The notes below the pieces were generated by a model. It was not told where the DNA came from. It made no database searches and worked only from the letters and a program-made list of their open reading frames with translations. The translations under genes were made by a program, and so were the position numbers. From Frigidibacter mobilis (lineage in GTDB: Bacteria > Pseudomonadota > Alphaproteobacteria > Rhodobacterales > Rhodobacteraceae): a stretch of 64,000 nt of DNA. The stretch covers positions 4,663,001-4,727,000 of the forward strand of contig NZ_CP012661.1 of NCBI RefSeq assembly GCF_001620265.1, in the 5' to 3' direction. This document shows positions 26,285-36,946 of this stretch, in pieces. Each line of letters opens with the position of its first letter. Position 1 is the first letter of the stretch.

Positions 26285-27367
26285 ATGGGCGCCTATATCC
26301 TGCGGCGGTTGCTGCTGATGATCCCGACGCTGATCGGGATCATGGTCATCAACTTTGCGCTGACCCAGTTCGTACCCGGCGGCCCCATCGAACAGGTTCT
26401 GGCCCGGATCGAGGGCGAGGGCGACGTGTTCCGCAACATCTCGGGCGGGGGCGATGCCGGGCAGATGCAGGCGGTGGGCGCCGAGCGTTATGCGGGCGCG
26501 CGCGGGTTGCCTCCCGAGTTCATCAACGAGCTGGAAAGGCAGTTCGGCTTTGACAAGCCCCCCCTGGAACGGTTCCTGACGATGATGGGCGGTTATCTGC
26601 GGTTCGATTTCGGGCAGAGCTATTTCCGCTCCATCTCGGTCGTGGATCTGGTGATCGAGAAGATGCCGGTGTCGATCACGCTGGGGCTGTGGTCGACGCT
26701 GATCGCCTATCTGATCTCCATCCCGCTGGGCATCCGCAAGGCGGTGCGCGATGGCACGGCCTTCGACACCTGGACCTCGGGCGCGATCATCGTGGCCTAT
26801 GCGATCCCGGGATTCCTGTTCGCGGTGCTGCTGATCGTGCTGTTCGCGGGGGGCAGCTACTGGCGGATCTTCCCGCTGCGGGGCCTGACCTCGGACAACT
26901 TTGAAAGCCTGTCGCTGATCGGCAAGGCGCTCGACTACCTGTGGCACATCGCGTTGCCGGTGCTATCGACCACCATCGCCAGCTTTGCCACGCTGACCCT
27001 GCTGACCAAGAACAGCTTCCTCGATGAGATCAACAAGCAATATGTGATGACCGCCCGCGCCAAGGGGCTGACCGAAGGCCGGGTGCTCTATGGCCATGTG
27101 TTCCGCAATGCCATGCTGATCGTGATCGCGGGGTTTCCGGGGCTGTTCCTGGGGGTGTTCTTCGGATCATCCTTGCTGATCGAGACGATCTTCTCGCTCG
27201 ATGGCCTCGGCCGGCTGGGATACGAGGCGGCGGTGGCGCGGGATTATCCGGTGGTGTTCGGCACGCTTTACGTCTTCGGGCTGGTGGGGCTGCTGGTCGG
27301 GATCTTGTCGGACCTGATGTATGTGTTCGTCGATCCGCGCATCGACTTTGAACGGAGGGCCGGCTGA
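26285..27367 (+). CDS. yejB: ABC transporter permease, YejB family
   Basis: The 360-residue inner-membrane permease starts [20 protein letters not shown] and has about six helices. The EAA-like loop is [22 protein letters not shown] (about residues 253-273). It forms the channel with YejE. The family-specific periplasmic insert after helix 1 is present. AGGTTCAGAGC precedes the ATG. Its stop overlaps the yejE start (TGATG at 27365-27369). Confidence 0.93.
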   Translation: MGAYILRRLLLMIPTLIGIMVINFALTQFVPGGPIEQVLARIEGEGDVFRNISGGGDAGQMQAVGAERYAGARGLPPEFINELERQFGFDKPPLERFLTMMGGYLRFDFGQSYFRSISVVDLVIEKMPVSITLGLWSTLIAYLISIPLGIRKAVRDGTAFDTWTSGAIIVAYAIPGFLFAVLLIVLFAGGSYWRIFPLRGLTSDNFESLSLIGKALDYLWHIALPVLSTTIASFATLTLLTKNSFLDEINKQYVMTARAKGLTEGRVLYGHVFRNAMLIVIAGFPGLFLGVFFGSSLLIETIFSLDGLGRLGYEAAVARDYPVVFGTLYVFGLVGLLVGILSDLMYVFVDPRIDFERRAG

Positions 27368-28470
27368 TGGCCCTCTCGCCGCTGAACGCCCGGCGCTGGC
27401 GCAACTTCAAGGCCAACCGCCGCTCCTTCTGGTCGCTGTGGATCTTCCTGGTGCTGTTTGGCCTGTCGCTGGTGGCCGAGTTCATCGCCAACGACAAACC
27501 CATCGTGCTGAGCTACCGGGGCGAGACCTATTTCCCGATCTACCGCTTCTATCCCGAAACCGAGTTCGGCGGCGATTTCCGCACCGAGGCGATCTATTCC
27601 GACCCCGCCGTGCAATGCCTGATAAAGACCGGCGGGCTGCAGGAGTGCTGGGACGATCCGGCCGCGACGCTGGAGGATGCCGCCGATGGCGATGTCGCGG
27701 GGCAGGCGGTGGAGGCGGGCTGGATGGTCTGGCCGATCATCCCCTACAGCTACAACACCATCAACAATGTCGGCAACGCGCCCTCGGCCCCCGATGCTAA
27801 GCACTGGCTGGGCACCGATGACACCGCGCGCGACGTGCTGGCGCGGGTGATCTACGGGTTCCGGCTGTCGATCCTGTTCACGCTGATCGTCACCGGCGCC
27901 TCTGCCGTCATCGGCATCGCGGCGGGGGCGGTGCAGGGCTATTTCGGCGGCTGGGTGGACCTGATCTTCCAGCGGGTGCTGGAGATCTGGAGCTCGACCC
28001 CCTCGCTCTATGTCATCATCATCCTGTTCGCGATTCTGGGGCGCAGCTTCGGGCTCCTGGTGTTCGTGTCGATCCTGTTCGGCTGGCCGGCGCTGGTGGG
28101 CGTGGTGCGGGCGGAATTCCTGCGGGCGCGCAACTTCGAATATGTGCGCGCTGCGCGGGCGCTGGGGGTGCGCGACCGCACCATCATGTTCCGCCACATC
28201 CTGCCCAACGCGATGGTGGCGACGCTGACCATGCTGCCCTTCCTGGTGACGGCCAATATCGGCGGGCTGGCGGCGCTGGACTTCCTGGGCTACGGGCTGC
28301 CGGCCTCGCTTCCCTCGCTGGGGGAGCTGTCCTTGCAGGGCAAGTCGAACCTGCACGCGCCCTGGCTGGGTTTCTCGGCCTTCTTCACCTTCGCCATCAT
28401 GCTGTCGCTGCTGGTGTTCATCTTCGAGGGCGTCCGCGACGCCTTTGACCCGCGAAAGACCTTTGCATGA
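27367..28470 (+). CDS. yejE: ABC transporter permease, YejE family
   Basis: The 367-residue permease has the long periplasmic insert after helix 1 typical of YejE (about residues 45-150). That segment contains two Cys that may pair (AVQCL...QECWDD). The cytoplasmic loop RARNFEYVRAARALGVRDRT contacts the ATPase. It overlaps yejF by 4 bp (ATGA). Together with YejB it builds the channel for short peptides. Confidence 0.93.
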   Translation: MALSPLNARRWRNFKANRRSFWSLWIFLVLFGLSLVAEFIANDKPIVLSYRGETYFPIYRFYPETEFGGDFRTEAIYSDPAVQCLIKTGGLQECWDDPAATLEDAADGDVAGQAVEAGWMVWPIIPYSYNTINNVGNAPSAPDAKHWLGTDDTARDVLARVIYGFRLSILFTLIVTGASAVIGIAAGAVQGYFGGWVDLIFQRVLEIWSSTPSLYVIIILFAILGRSFGLLVFVSILFGWPALVGVVRAEFLRARNFEYVRAARALGVRDRTIMFRHILPNAMVATLTMLPFLVTANIGGLAALDFLGYGLPASLPSLGELSLQGKSNLHAPWLGFSAFFTFAIMLSLLVFIFEGVRDAFDPRKTFA

Positions 28471-30071
28471 CCGTAGTCCTGGATGTGCAAGATCTGCGCG
28501 TGGCCTTCCGGCAGGACGGGCGGCTGGTCGAGGCGGTGAAGGGCGTGTCCTTTGCCGTGTCAAAGGGCGAGACGGTGGCGCTGGTGGGGGAAAGCGGGTC
28601 GGGCAAGTCTGTCACCGCGCTGTCCACCGTGTCGCTGCTGGGCGGCAATGCCGAGGTGTCGGGAAGCATCAACTACCTTGGCCAGCAGATGGTCGGCGCG
28701 GCGGAACCTCTGCTGCGCAAGGTGCGCGGCAACGATATCAGCTTCATCTTCCAGGAGCCGATGACCAGCCTGAACCCGCTGCACACGCTGGAAAAGCAGC
28801 TGGCCGAAAGCCTGGCGCTGCATCAGGGCCTGCAGGGCAAGGCGGCACGGGCGCGGATCGTCGAGCTGCTGGACAAGGTCGGCATTGACGCGCCCGAAAG
28901 CCGGCTGGCGGATTATCCGCACCAGCTGTCGGGCGGGCAGCGGCAGCGGGTGATGATTGCGATGGCGCTGGCGAACGGGCCGGAACTGCTGATCGCCGAT
29001 GAGCCGACAACGGCGCTGGACGTGACCATCCAGGCGCAGATCCTCGAGCTTTTGGCCGACCTGAAGCGGGCCGAGGGGATGAGCCTTTTGTTCATCAGCC
29101 ACGATCTTGGCATCGTGCGCCGCATCGCCGACCGCGTCTGCGTGATGCAGGGCGGCGAGATTGTCGAACAGGGGCCGGTGGCGGAGATCTTTGCGAACCC
29201 GCAGCACCCCTATACCCGCAAGCTGCTGGCGGCAGAGCCGCAGGGACGCCCTGACCCGGTGCCCGAGGGCGCAGTGGAAATGGTGCGGACCGAGCATCTG
29301 AAGGTGTGGTTCCCGGTCCAGCGCGGCCTGCTGCGGCGGGTGGTGGGCCATGTGAAGGCAGTGAACGATGCCAGCCTGACGGTGCGGGCCGGCGAGACGC
29401 TGGGGATCGTCGGGGAAAGCGGATCTGGCAAGACCACGCTGGCGCTGGCGGTGATGCGGCTGATCTCGTCGGAAGGGCCGATCACCTATGCCGGGCAGGA
29501 GATCTCGGGCTGGCAGTCGCGCCAGCTGCGCGCCCTGCGCCGCGACATGCAGATCGTGTTCCAGGACCCGTTCGGCAGCCTGTCGCCGCGGATGACCGCC
29601 GAGCAGATCATCGCCGAGGGGCTTGGCGTCCACGGCGTCGATCCGGGCCGCAACCGGCGCGAGATGGTGGCCGAGATCATGGCCGAGGTCGGGCTCGACC
29701 CCGCCGCGATGCCCCGGTATCCGCATGAATTTTCGGGGGGCCAGCGCCAGCGCATCGCCATTGCGCGGGCGATGATCCTGCGCCCGAAGCTGGTGGTGCT
29801 GGATGAGCCGACATCTGCGCTGGACATGACCGTGCAGGTGCAGATCGTCGATCTGCTGCGCGACCTGCAACGGCGGCATGGCCTCGCCTATCTGTTCATC
29901 AGCCACGATCTGCGTGTGGTGCGTGCGGTCAGTCACAAGGTGATGGTGATGAAGCGCGGCGACGTGGTCGAGGCGGGGCCGGCGGTGGAGCTGTTCCGCG
30001 CGCCGCAGCATCCCTACACGCGCGAACTGTTCGCGGCGGCCTTTGGCCACGCGGCCCCGGTCGGGGCGTAA
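28467..30071 (+). CDS. yejF: ABC transporter ATP-binding protein with two nucleotide-binding domains (YejF)
   Basis: The 534-residue protein carries two complete ABC domains: GESGSGKSV / [12 protein letters not shown] / [12 protein letters not shown] in the first and GESGSGKTT / [12 protein letters not shown] / [12 protein letters not shown] in the second. Each is followed by the oligopeptide-transporter C-terminal motif ([22 protein letters not shown]). Both sites look catalytically competent. It powers YejBE. A GC hairpin separates it from convergent hemN. Confidence 0.94.
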   Translation: MTVVLDVQDLRVAFRQDGRLVEAVKGVSFAVSKGETVALVGESGSGKSVTALSTVSLLGGNAEVSGSINYLGQQMVGAAEPLLRKVRGNDISFIFQEPMTSLNPLHTLEKQLAESLALHQGLQGKAARARIVELLDKVGIDAPESRLADYPHQLSGGQRQRVMIAMALANGPELLIADEPTTALDVTIQAQILELLADLKRAEGMSLLFISHDLGIVRRIADRVCVMQGGEIVEQGPVAEIFANPQHPYTRKLLAAEPQGRPDPVPEGAVEMVRTEHLKVWFPVQRGLLRRVVGHVKAVNDASLTVRAGETLGIVGESGSGKTTLALAVMRLISSEGPITYAGQEISGWQSRQLRALRRDMQIVFQDPFGSLSPRMTAEQIIAEGLGVHGVDPGRNRREMVAEIMAEVGLDPAAMPRYPHEFSGGQRQRIAIARAMILRPKLVVLDEPTSALDMTVQVQIVDLLRDLQRRHGLAYLFISHDLRVVRAVSHKVMVMKRGDVVEAGPAVELFRAPQHPYTRELFAAAFGHAAPVGA

Positions 30072-30093
30072 GGCGGGGCGCTGGCGCCCCGCC
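30072..30093. terminator. Hairpin between convergent yejF and hemN
   Basis: GGCGGGGCG-CTGG-CGCCCCGCC, perfect 9-bp stem filling the 24-bp gap between two stop codons. No T-run on either side. Confidence 0.55.
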
Positions 30094-30095
30094 GC

Positions 30096-31451
30096 TCAGA
30101 TCGCCGAGCTGTGCTTGGACTTTGTCAGGTCGTAGGCGTCGAACACCCGCGCGATCATCCGCGTCAGGGGCCGTGCCCGCTCGGGGATGAACAGGCCCTC
30201 GGGCGAGATCTGCACCATGTCGCCAAACGCCGCCTTTGCCGCGCCGAACAGCGCCGTGAGCTGCGCCGGGGTGGCGTTCCAGTCACGGATCATCTCTTCG
30301 GCGTCGATGCGGAAATCGCACATCACTGCCTCGATCATCCGCGCGCGTAGCAGATCCTCGCCCTGGAATACATGGCCGCGATGGGTCGAAAACCGCCCCT
30401 CGCGGATCGCGCGGGTATGTTCCGAGGTCGAGGAGGCGTTCTGCGCGAAGCCCTGCGGGAAGCGGGAGATCGACGAGGCACCCATCCCCACCAGAACCGG
30501 GGCCAGGTCGTCGGTATAGCCCTGGAAGTTGCGGCGCAGGGTGCCGGCCTTCGCCGCCTGGGCCAGCCCGTCCATCGGGCGGGCGAAATGGTCGATGCCG
30601 ATCTCGTCATACCCGTCCCAGACGAACAGCTTGCGGGCGGTTTCGAACAGCGCCAGCCGCTCTTCGGGCGTGGGCAGCGTGTCCGACGGGATCATCTGCT
30701 GGCGCCGCGCCATCCAGGGCACATGGGCATAGCCGTAAAGCGCCACCCGATCCGGCACCAGCGACAGCAGCATTTGCACCGATTGCGCGATCTTGGCCGG
30801 GGTCTGATGCGGCAGGCCATAGAGGATGTCGGCGTTCAGCGAGGCAACGCCGCGGTCGCGGATCATGTCCACGGCGCGCTTGGTTTCCTCATAGCTTTGC
30901 AGGCGGCCGATGACCTTCTGGATCTCGGGGTCGAAGTCCTGCACGCCGATCGAGGCGCGATTCATGCCGGCGGCGGCCAGCGCATCCAGCCGCGCCTCGT
31001 CAATCTCGTTCGGGTCGATCTCGACCGAGAATTCGGCGCCGGGGCCCATTGGCACCGCGTCGAACACCGCGCCTGCGACACGGGTCATCATGTCGGCGGG
31101 CATCAGCGTCGGCGTTCCGCCGCCCCAATGCAGGCGCGACAGGGTGACCCCGGGCGCCAGCCTGGCCTTGAGCAGCGCGAGTTCGGCCAGCAGCACATCG
31201 GCATAGGCGCGCACCGGGTCGTCGGACTGGGTGCCCTGGGTGCGGCAGGCGCAGAACCAGCACAGCCGCCGGCAGAACGGGACATGCATGTACAGCGAGA
31301 TGGAGGACCCGGCAGGGATTGCCTCCACCCATGAGGTGAACTGATCCGGCCCCACCGCCGCAGAAAAATGCGGCGCCGTGGGATAGCTTGTATACCTAGG
31401 GACACGCGCGTCAAAAAGACCGAGCCGCGTTAGTTGCGATTCTGTTTCCAT
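30096..31451 (-). CDS. hemN: Oxygen-independent coproporphyrinogen III oxidase
   Basis: The 451-residue radical SAM enzyme performs the oxidative decarboxylation of coproporphyrinogen III without oxygen. The 4Fe-4S/SAM motif is CRRLCWFCACRTQ (about residues 58-70; CxxxCxxC), and the downstream WGGGTPT motif is present. A C-terminal HemN domain confirms it as HemN rather than HemW. An FNR box at 31487-31500 lies between it and divergent fnrL, consistent with low-oxygen induction. The aerobic isoenzyme HemF is encoded at 47.7 kb. Confidence 0.95.
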   Translation of the reverse strand: METESQLTRLGLFDARVPRYTSYPTAPHFSAAVGPDQFTSWVEAIPAGSSISLYMHVPFCRRLCWFCACRTQGTQSDDPVRAYADVLLAELALLKARLAPGVTLSRLHWGGGTPTLMPADMMTRVAGAVFDAVPMGPGAEFSVEIDPNEIDEARLDALAAAGMNRASIGVQDFDPEIQKVIGRLQSYEETKRAVDMIRDRGVASLNADILYGLPHQTPAKIAQSVQMLLSLVPDRVALYGYAHVPWMARRQQMIPSDTLPTPEERLALFETARKLFVWDGYDEIGIDHFARPMDGLAQAAKAGTLRRNFQGYTDDLAPVLVGMGASSISRFPQGFAQNASSTSEHTRAIREGRFSTHRGHVFQGEDLLRARMIEAVMCDFRIDAEEMIRDWNATPAQLTALFGAAKAAFGDMVQISPEGLFIPERARPLTRMIARVFDAYDLTKSKHSSAI

Positions 31452-31486
31452 GCGCCTACAACTAGAGGCAGACGCGCGACAGAACC

Positions 31487-31500
31487 TTGACCCAAATCAA
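31487..31500. promoter_or_regulatory. FNR box between hemN and fnrL
   Basis: TTGAC-CCAA-ATCAA, one mismatch from TTGAT-N4-ATCAA. It is only 10 bp upstream of the fnrL ATG, so FnrL binding there could repress its own gene while activating hemN. Confidence 0.85.
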
Positions 31501-31510
31501 AAGCACCCAG

Positions 31511-32257
31511 ATGTCCATCCAGGATGCGCATAGCATTTCCCTTCAATGTGGGGCTTGCCCGATCCGTCACCGCGCCGTCTGTGCGCGATGCGAAACGGAT
31601 GAATTGGCGCTTCTGGAAGAGATCAAGTATTACCGCAGCTTCGAGGCCGGACAGACCGTGGCCTGGGCCGGGGACAAGATGGATTTCGTCGCCTCAGTCG
31701 TGTCGGGCATCGCCACGCTGACCCAGACGATGGAAGACGGGCGCACCCAGATGGTCGGGCTGCTGCTGCCGTCGGATTTTGTCGGCCGGCCGGGGCGTGA
31801 GACGGCGGCCTACAACGTGACCGCCACGACAGATCTGCTGATGTGCTGTTTCCGCAAGCGCCCCTTCGAGGAGATGATGATGCGCACCCCGCATGTCGCG
31901 CAGCGCCTGCTGGAAATGACGCTGGACGAGCTGGACGCGGCGCGGGAATGGATGTTGCTTCTGGGCCGCAAGACCGCCCGCGAAAAGATCGCCAGCCTCG
32001 TGGCGATCATCGCCCGGCGCGATGCCTCGCTGAAGCTGCGCTCGCCGCAGGGGCGGATGGTGTTCGATCTGCCCCTGACCCGCGAGGCGATGGCCGACTA
32101 CCTGGGCTTGACGCTGGAAACCGTCAGCCGTCAGATCTCGGCACTGAAGCGCGACGGGGTGATCGAGCTGCAGGGCAAGCGCCACGTGACGATCCCCGAT
32201 TTCGACCTGCTGCTGACTGAGGCGGGCGACGACAATGACGGCGGCTACCTGACCTAG
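31511..32257 (+). CDS. fnrL: Crp/Fnr-family oxygen-responsive regulator FnrL
   Basis: The 248-residue regulator has N-terminal cysteines 13, 16, 24 and 27 (CGACPIRHRAVCARC) plus Cys112/113, enough for an oxygen-labile 4Fe-4S cluster. A cNMP-like beta-roll follows, then a C-terminal HTH with the FNR recognition motif ETVSR (about residue 205), which reads TTGAT half-sites. The ATG at 31511 is chosen because an in-frame TTG at 31487 is part of the FNR box. It should control hemN, itself, usp and the cco operons here. Confidence 0.94.
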   Translation: MSIQDAHSISLQCGACPIRHRAVCARCETDELALLEEIKYYRSFEAGQTVAWAGDKMDFVASVVSGIATLTQTMEDGRTQMVGLLLPSDFVGRPGRETAAYNVTATTDLLMCCFRKRPFEEMMMRTPHVAQRLLEMTLDELDAAREWMLLLGRKTAREKIASLVAIIARRDASLKLRSPQGRMVFDLPLTREAMADYLGLTLETVSRQISALKRDGVIELQGKRHVTIPDFDLLLTEAGDDNDGGYLT

Positions 32258-32290
32258 GCGCCGCCGCCGGTCCTGGCATTGTAAAGGGAC

Positions 32291-32308
32291 GGCGGCCCGC
32301 GGGCCGCC
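32291..32308. terminator. Hairpin between convergent fnrL and usp
   Basis: GGCGGCCC-GC-GGGCCGCC, 8-bp perfect GC stem, followed on the plus strand by CTCTGCGTTTGT. Probable terminator for both genes. Confidence 0.6.
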
Positions 32309-32322
32309 CTCTGCGTTTGTCG

Positions 32323-33162
32323 TCAGTGGGCCATGAACACCGGAACGTCGGTGCGTTCCAGCATGTTGCGGGTCGCGCCGCCCAGAATGGCCTCGCGGAA
32401 GCGGGAATGGCCGTAGGCGCCCATCACCAGCAGGTCGGCATCCACGTCGCGGGCGTGGCGGCACAGCACGTCGGAGATCCGCGGCATCGTCTTGGCCAGA
32501 ACCGACACCTCGGCCTTGACGCCGTGGCGGGCCAGCCATTGCGAGAGCGGGCCACCGGGATCCGACCGTTCGGCGCCGTGGGTCGGCGGGTCGATGACCA
32601 CGATATTGACCAGATCCGCGGCCTTCAGCAGCGGAAGTGCCGCACGGGCAGCATTGAGAGCTTCGGTGCTCTGGTTCCAGGCAAGGATGACGCGGCTGCC
32701 GACGCGGGCTCCCAGTCCGGTTTCGGGCAAGACCAGAACCGGCACGCCCCCGTCGAACAGGGCTGCCTCGACAATGGCCTCGGCGTCTTGAGTCTGGCCC
32801 TCGCCATAGGGCTTCCTCTGCACGCACAGATCGGTGAAGCGCGCCCGCAGCGCCACGAGGCTGGCAAGACCGCCGAGTTGCGCCACCGCGGCCTCGACCG
32901 ACCAGCGAATATCTTCGGCTGCCATGCGCTCGCGCACCGCGGCCTCGGCTGCCTCGGCATCGCGCTGTGCCCGCTCGATCGTCTCCTGATGGATGAAGGC
33001 CGTCGCGCCGGCGTAGTAATAGCCGGTCTGGGTGCGGTCGATCCCCAGGCAGAAGATATCAAGATGAGCATCCTCGCGCCGTGCGATATCCACTGCTGCG
33101 TCAAGCTGGGCCGCTGCGGCCTTGGCGTCGGTAACTATGGTCAGAACAGATTTGTAGGCCAT
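32323..33162 (-). CDS. Tandem-domain universal stress protein
   Basis: The 279-residue protein is two UspA-like domains. The second has an ATP-binding signature (VMGAYGHSRFREAILGG, about residues 243-259); the first lacks it. Such Usp proteins beside FNR-controlled genes are typically induced under low oxygen. Two FNR boxes (33231-33244 and 33263-33276) sit in the shared divergent region with ccoN, so induction with cbb3 oxidase is likely. Molecular target unknown. Confidence 0.9.
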   Translation of the reverse strand: MAYKSVLTIVTDAKAAAAQLDAAVDIARREDAHLDIFCLGIDRTQTGYYYAGATAFIHQETIERAQRDAEAAEAAVRERMAAEDIRWSVEAAVAQLGGLASLVALRARFTDLCVQRKPYGEGQTQDAEAIVEAALFDGGVPVLVLPETGLGARVGSRVILAWNQSTEALNAARAALPLLKAADLVNIVVIDPPTHGAERSDPGGPLSQWLARHGVKAEVSVLAKTMPRISDVLCRHARDVDADLLVMGAYGHSRFREAILGGATRNMLERTDVPVFMAH

Positions 33163-33230
33163 GCTGCGTCTCCCATGATGTTATATTCATGTCGCGTGGA
33201 CGTTCTTAAGCCGCTTGAAACAACGATGCC

Positions 33231-33244
33231 TTGATGCGGATCAA
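33231..33244. promoter_or_regulatory. FNR box 1 upstream of ccoN/usp
   Basis: TTGAT-GCGG-ATCAA, a perfect match to the FNR consensus. Confidence 0.92.
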
Positions 33245-33262
33245 GGCGGCAAGCACGAAGAT

Positions 33263-33276
33263 TTGACACAGATCAA
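33263..33276. promoter_or_regulatory. FNR box 2 upstream of ccoN/usp
   Basis: TTGAC-ACAG-ATCAA, one mismatch from consensus. Its centre is 32 bp (about three helical turns) from box 1, so both dimers would bind the same DNA face. Confidence 0.88.
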
Positions 33277-33371
33277 GGCATGCTATGGGCCCTCAGCCCA
33301 GAAGCACAACAGTCTAAAAGACAGCCGCCGGCATGAGTCGGCAGCCGGGAAAAGACGAAGGGACGCAAAGA

Positions 33372-34973
33372 ATGTGGGATTACATCAAGCTGATCGCGCT
33401 TGGTGCTGTCGCGGTGCTGGCCGCGATTGCCGCCAATTACGCGCGTGATCTGGCCTACATGGTTAACGCACTGACTGTCATGCTGGCGGCTTCGGTGACG
33501 TTTCTGTGGGTGCTGCGGAGCATCGGCGAGGCACGGCCGGTGCCGGCCAATGAATATAATGACGGCGTGATTCGCGCCGGCGTGATCGCAACGTCGCTCT
33601 GGGGCGTTGTTGGCTTTTTGGCAGGGACGTTCATCGCCTTCCAGCTCGCCTTTCCCGACCTGAACTTCGGGTTTGCCGAAGGCTACATGAACTTCGGCAA
33701 GCTGCGGCCGCTGCATACGTCGGCAGTGGTTTTCGCCTTCGGCGGCAATGCCCTGCTGATGTCCTCGTTCTACGTGGTGCAGCGCACCTCGGCGGCGCGG
33801 CTGTGGGGCGGCAACCTCGCATGGTTCGTGTTCTGGGGCTACAACCTGTTCATCGTGCTGGCTGCGACCGGCTACATCCTGGGTGCCACGCAGTCCAAGG
33901 AATATGCCGAGCCGGAATGGTATGTCGACCTGTGGCTGACCGTCGTCTGGGTGGCCTATCTCGCCGTGTTCATGGGCACGCTGCTCAAGCGCCGGGAAAA
34001 GCACATCTACGTCGCCAACTGGTTCTACCTGTCCTTCATCGTGACCATTGCGATGCTGCATATCGTGAACAACCTTGCCATCCCGGTCTCGGTTTTCGGG
34101 TCGAAATCGGTGCAGCTGTTCTCGGGCGTGCAAGATGCGATGACCCAGTGGTGGTATGGCCATAACGCGGTGGGCTTCTTCCTGACCGCCGGCTTCCTGG
34201 GTATGATGTACTATTTCGTGCCCAAGCAGGCCGAACGCCCGGTCTTCAGCTACAAGCTGTCGATCATCCACTTCTGGGCGCTGATCTTCCTGTATATCTG
34301 GGCCGGCCCGCACCACCTGCACTACACTGCCCTGCCGGACTGGGCAGCGACGCTGGGCATGGTCTTCTCGATCATGCTGTGGATGCCCTCCTGGGGCGGC
34401 ATGATTAACGGCCTGATGACGTTGTCGGGTGCCTGGGACAAGCTGCGCACCGACCCGATCATCCGCATGATGGTGGTGTCGATCGGCTTCTACGGCATGT
34501 CGACCTTCGAAGGCCCGATGATGTCGATCAAGGCCGTCAACAGCCTGTCGCACTACACCGACTGGACCATCGGCCACGTCCATTCCGGCGCCCTTGGCTG
34601 GAACGGCATGATCACCTTCGGCACGCTCTACTTCCTGGTGCCGCGCCTGTGGAACCGCGAACGCCTGTACAGCCTCTCGCTCGTGTCCTGGCACTTCTGG
34701 CTGGCGACCATCGGCATCGTCCTCTACGCCTCGTCGATGTGGGTTACCGGGATCATGGAAGGCCTGATGTGGCGCGAAGTGGACAGCCAGGGCTTCCTCG
34801 TGAACGCCTTTGCCGACACGGTTTCCGCCAAGTTCCCGATGTATGTGGTGCGCGGTCTGGGCGGGGTTCTCTACCTCACCGGCGGTATCATCATGGTCTA
34901 CAACCTCTGGGCTACCGTCACCAGGCAACCGGCCCGTTCGGCCAGTGTCTCGGCTGCGGTTCCTGCTGAATAA
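33372..34973 (+). CDS. ccoN: cbb3-type cytochrome c oxidase subunit I
   Basis: Catalytic heme-copper subunit of the high-affinity oxidase; 533 residues with about 12 helices. Conserved histidines for heme b, heme b3 and CuB are seen in [31 protein letters not shown] and [11 protein letters not shown]. The ATG at 33372 follows GAAGGGA. It reduces oxygen to water while pumping protons, supporting respiration at low oxygen. First gene of ccoNOQP, controlled by two FNR boxes. Confidence 0.97.
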   Translation: MWDYIKLIALGAVAVLAAIAANYARDLAYMVNALTVMLAASVTFLWVLRSIGEARPVPANEYNDGVIRAGVIATSLWGVVGFLAGTFIAFQLAFPDLNFGFAEGYMNFGKLRPLHTSAVVFAFGGNALLMSSFYVVQRTSAARLWGGNLAWFVFWGYNLFIVLAATGYILGATQSKEYAEPEWYVDLWLTVVWVAYLAVFMGTLLKRREKHIYVANWFYLSFIVTIAMLHIVNNLAIPVSVFGSKSVQLFSGVQDAMTQWWYGHNAVGFFLTAGFLGMMYYFVPKQAERPVFSYKLSIIHFWALIFLYIWAGPHHLHYTALPDWAATLGMVFSIMLWMPSWGGMINGLMTLSGAWDKLRTDPIIRMMVVSIGFYGMSTFEGPMMSIKAVNSLSHYTDWTIGHVHSGALGWNGMITFGTLYFLVPRLWNRERLYSLSLVSWHFWLATIGIVLYASSMWVTGIMEGLMWREVDSQGFLVNAFADTVSAKFPMYVVRGLGGVLYLTGGIIMVYNLWATVTRQPARSASVSAAVPAE

Positions 34974-34988
34974 GGGAGGCATAGAAAC

Positions 34989-35714
34989 ATGGCTATCCTA
35001 GACAAACACGCCGTACTCGAGAAGAACGCCTCCCTGTTGATGGTTGCCTCGCTTCTGGTGGTGTCGATCGGTGGCATTGTCGAGATCGCGCCGCTGTTCT
35101 ACTTGGAAAACACCATCGAGAAGGTGGAAGGGGTTCGCCCCTACACCCCGCTGGAGTTGACGGGGCGCGACATCTACATCCGTGAAGGCTGCTACGTGTG
35201 CCACAGCCAGATGATCCGTCCGATGCGCGACGAGGTCGAACGCTATGGCCATTACAGCCTTGCGGCGGAATCGATGTACGACCATCCGTTCCAGTGGGGC
35301 TCCAAGCGGACCGGGCCCGACCTGGCACGCGTCGGTGGCCGCTATTCCGACGAATGGCATGTCGATCACCTGACCGACCCGCAATCGGTGGTGCCGGAAT
35401 CGGTGATGCCGAAATATGGCTTCCTGTCGAACCGCATGATCGAGCCGACCTATATCGAAGACCTGCTGAGCACGCACCGCATGGTGGGTGTCCCCTACAG
35501 TTCCGAGATGATCGAGGCGGCAAAGGCCGACTTCGTGGCCCAGGCCGATCCGAACAGCGACTATGACGGGCTGCAGGAACGTTATGCCGGCGCCAAGGTG
35601 TCGAACTATGACGGGCAGCCCGGCGTGAGCGAGATGGACGCGCTGGTGGCCTATCTCCAGGTGTTGGGCACGATGGTCGATTTCTCGACCTTCACGCCTG
35701 ACGCAAGCCGGTAG
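34989..35714 (+). CDS. ccoO: cbb3-type cytochrome c oxidase subunit II (monoheme)
   Basis: The 241-residue protein has an N-terminal membrane anchor (about residues 18-40) and one heme c site CYVCH near residue 70. The distal Met is probably in [10 protein letters not shown]. It passes electrons from CcoP to CcoN on the periplasmic side. It begins 15 bp after ccoN. Confidence 0.97.
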   Translation: MAILDKHAVLEKNASLLMVASLLVVSIGGIVEIAPLFYLENTIEKVEGVRPYTPLELTGRDIYIREGCYVCHSQMIRPMRDEVERYGHYSLAAESMYDHPFQWGSKRTGPDLARVGGRYSDEWHVDHLTDPQSVVPESVMPKYGFLSNRMIEPTYIEDLLSTHRMVGVPYSSEMIEAAKADFVAQADPNSDYDGLQERYAGAKVSNYDGQPGVSEMDALVAYLQVLGTMVDFSTFTPDASR

Positions 35715-35722
35715 GGGGTGTC

Positions 35723-35962
35723 ATGGACTATCACATCCTTCGGGAATTCGCCGACAGCTGGGCGCTTCTTGCGCTGACGCTGTTCTTCGTGGGTGTCGTG
35801 ATCTGGGCCTTCCGGCCCGGAAGCTCGAAGATCTACAAGGATACCGCGAACATCCCTTTCCGCAATGAAGACCGACCCGCCTGTGCCGGCACCTGCGCCG
35901 ACTGCGGTTCCGACGGCACTGACACTGGCAACGGTGCCGCGTTCAAGGAGGCGTGGAAATGA
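35723..35962 (+). CDS. ccoQ: cbb3-type cytochrome c oxidase subunit CcoQ
   Basis: The 79-residue protein has one membrane helix ([16 protein letters not shown]) and the conserved [10 protein letters not shown] after it. CcoQ stabilises the complex under oxygen. This copy has a Cys-containing tail ([12 protein letters not shown]). Its stop overlaps the ccoP start (ATGA), and AAGGAGG for ccoP lies inside its 3' end. Confidence 0.93.
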   Translation: MDYHILREFADSWALLALTLFFVGVVIWAFRPGSSKIYKDTANIPFRNEDRPACAGTCADCGSDGTDTGNGAAFKEAWK

Positions 35963-36828
35963 CCAAGAGACCTGTGAAAGCCAAGGAAGAGGTCGGGACC
36001 ACCGGCCATAGCTGGGACGGCATCGAGGAACTGAACAACCCGCTTCCGCGCTGGTGGCTCTGGACCTTCTATGCCTGCATCGTCTGGGCGCTGCTCTACT
36101 CGGTCGCCTATCCGGCCTGGCCGGGGCTGACCAAGGCGACGCCGGGCCTGCTGGGCCACTCGACCCGCGCCGATGTCGCGGCCGAGATCGGGCGCTTCGA
36201 GGCGGCGAATGCCCCGATCGAGGCCAAGCTGGTGGCGGCCGACCTGGCCGCGATCAACGCCGACCCGGAACTGGCGAACTACACCCAGAACGCCGGCGGC
36301 GCGATCTTCCGCACCTGGTGCGCGCAGTGCCACGGATCCGGCGCGGCGGGGGCCAAGGGCTATCCGAACCTGCTGGACAACGACTGGCTCTGGGGCGGGG
36401 CGATCGAGGACATCCACCAAACCGTGACCCACGGCATCCGCAACAACGATGACGGGGATGCCCGCTACTCGGAAATGCCGAAGTTCGGTGCCGACGGGCT
36501 GCTGGAAGGAGCGCAGATCGACGCGGTTGTGCAGTATGTGCGGGCGATCTCGGGCCAGGAGCATGATGCAGCGCTGTCGGCCGAAGGCGAAACGGTGTTC
36601 ATGGACAACTGCGCGTCCTGCCACATGGAAGACGGCACCGGCGACCGTGCCCAGGGCGCACCAAACCTGACCGACGCAATCTGGCTGTATGGCGGCGATG
36701 TCGCCAGCCTGACCGAGACGGTGACCAATGCCCGCTTCGGCGTGATGCCGAACTGGAACGCGCGTCTGTCCGAGGCCGAGATCCGGGCCGTGGCCTCCTA
36801 CGTTCACGGGCTGGGCGGCGGCGAGTAG
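35959..36828 (+). CDS. ccoP: cbb3-type cytochrome c oxidase subunit III (diheme)
   Basis: The 289-residue protein has an N-terminal cytoplasmic segment with [18 protein letters not shown], one membrane helix, and two periplasmic cytochrome c domains with heme sites CAQCH and CASCH. It accepts electrons from soluble or anchored cytochromes c. The ATG at 35959 is preceded by a strong AAGGAGG. A terminator follows at 36853-36887. Confidence 0.97.
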   Translation: MTKRPVKAKEEVGTTGHSWDGIEELNNPLPRWWLWTFYACIVWALLYSVAYPAWPGLTKATPGLLGHSTRADVAAEIGRFEAANAPIEAKLVAADLAAINADPELANYTQNAGGAIFRTWCAQCHGSGAAGAKGYPNLLDNDWLWGGAIEDIHQTVTHGIRNNDDGDARYSEMPKFGADGLLEGAQIDAVVQYVRAISGQEHDAALSAEGETVFMDNCASCHMEDGTGDRAQGAPNLTDAIWLYGGDVASLTETVTNARFGVMPNWNARLSEAEIRAVASYVHGLGGGE

Positions 36829-36852
36829 ACCTGCCGGTCGCATGAAAGATCA

Positions 36853-36887
36853 GCGGGGGGCCTTCGGGCTCCCCGTTTGCGTTTTTG
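36853..36887 (+). terminator. Terminator of ccoNOQP
   Basis: GCGGGGGGCC-TTCG-GGCTCCCCG stem with a UUCG-type tetraloop, then TTTGCGTTTTT. Confidence 0.85.
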
Positions 36888-36946
36888 GGGGTGCTGCATC
36901 CTGCCGCACCCTGCAGCCGCTGTGGTCCACTTCGGGCGCCATCCGG

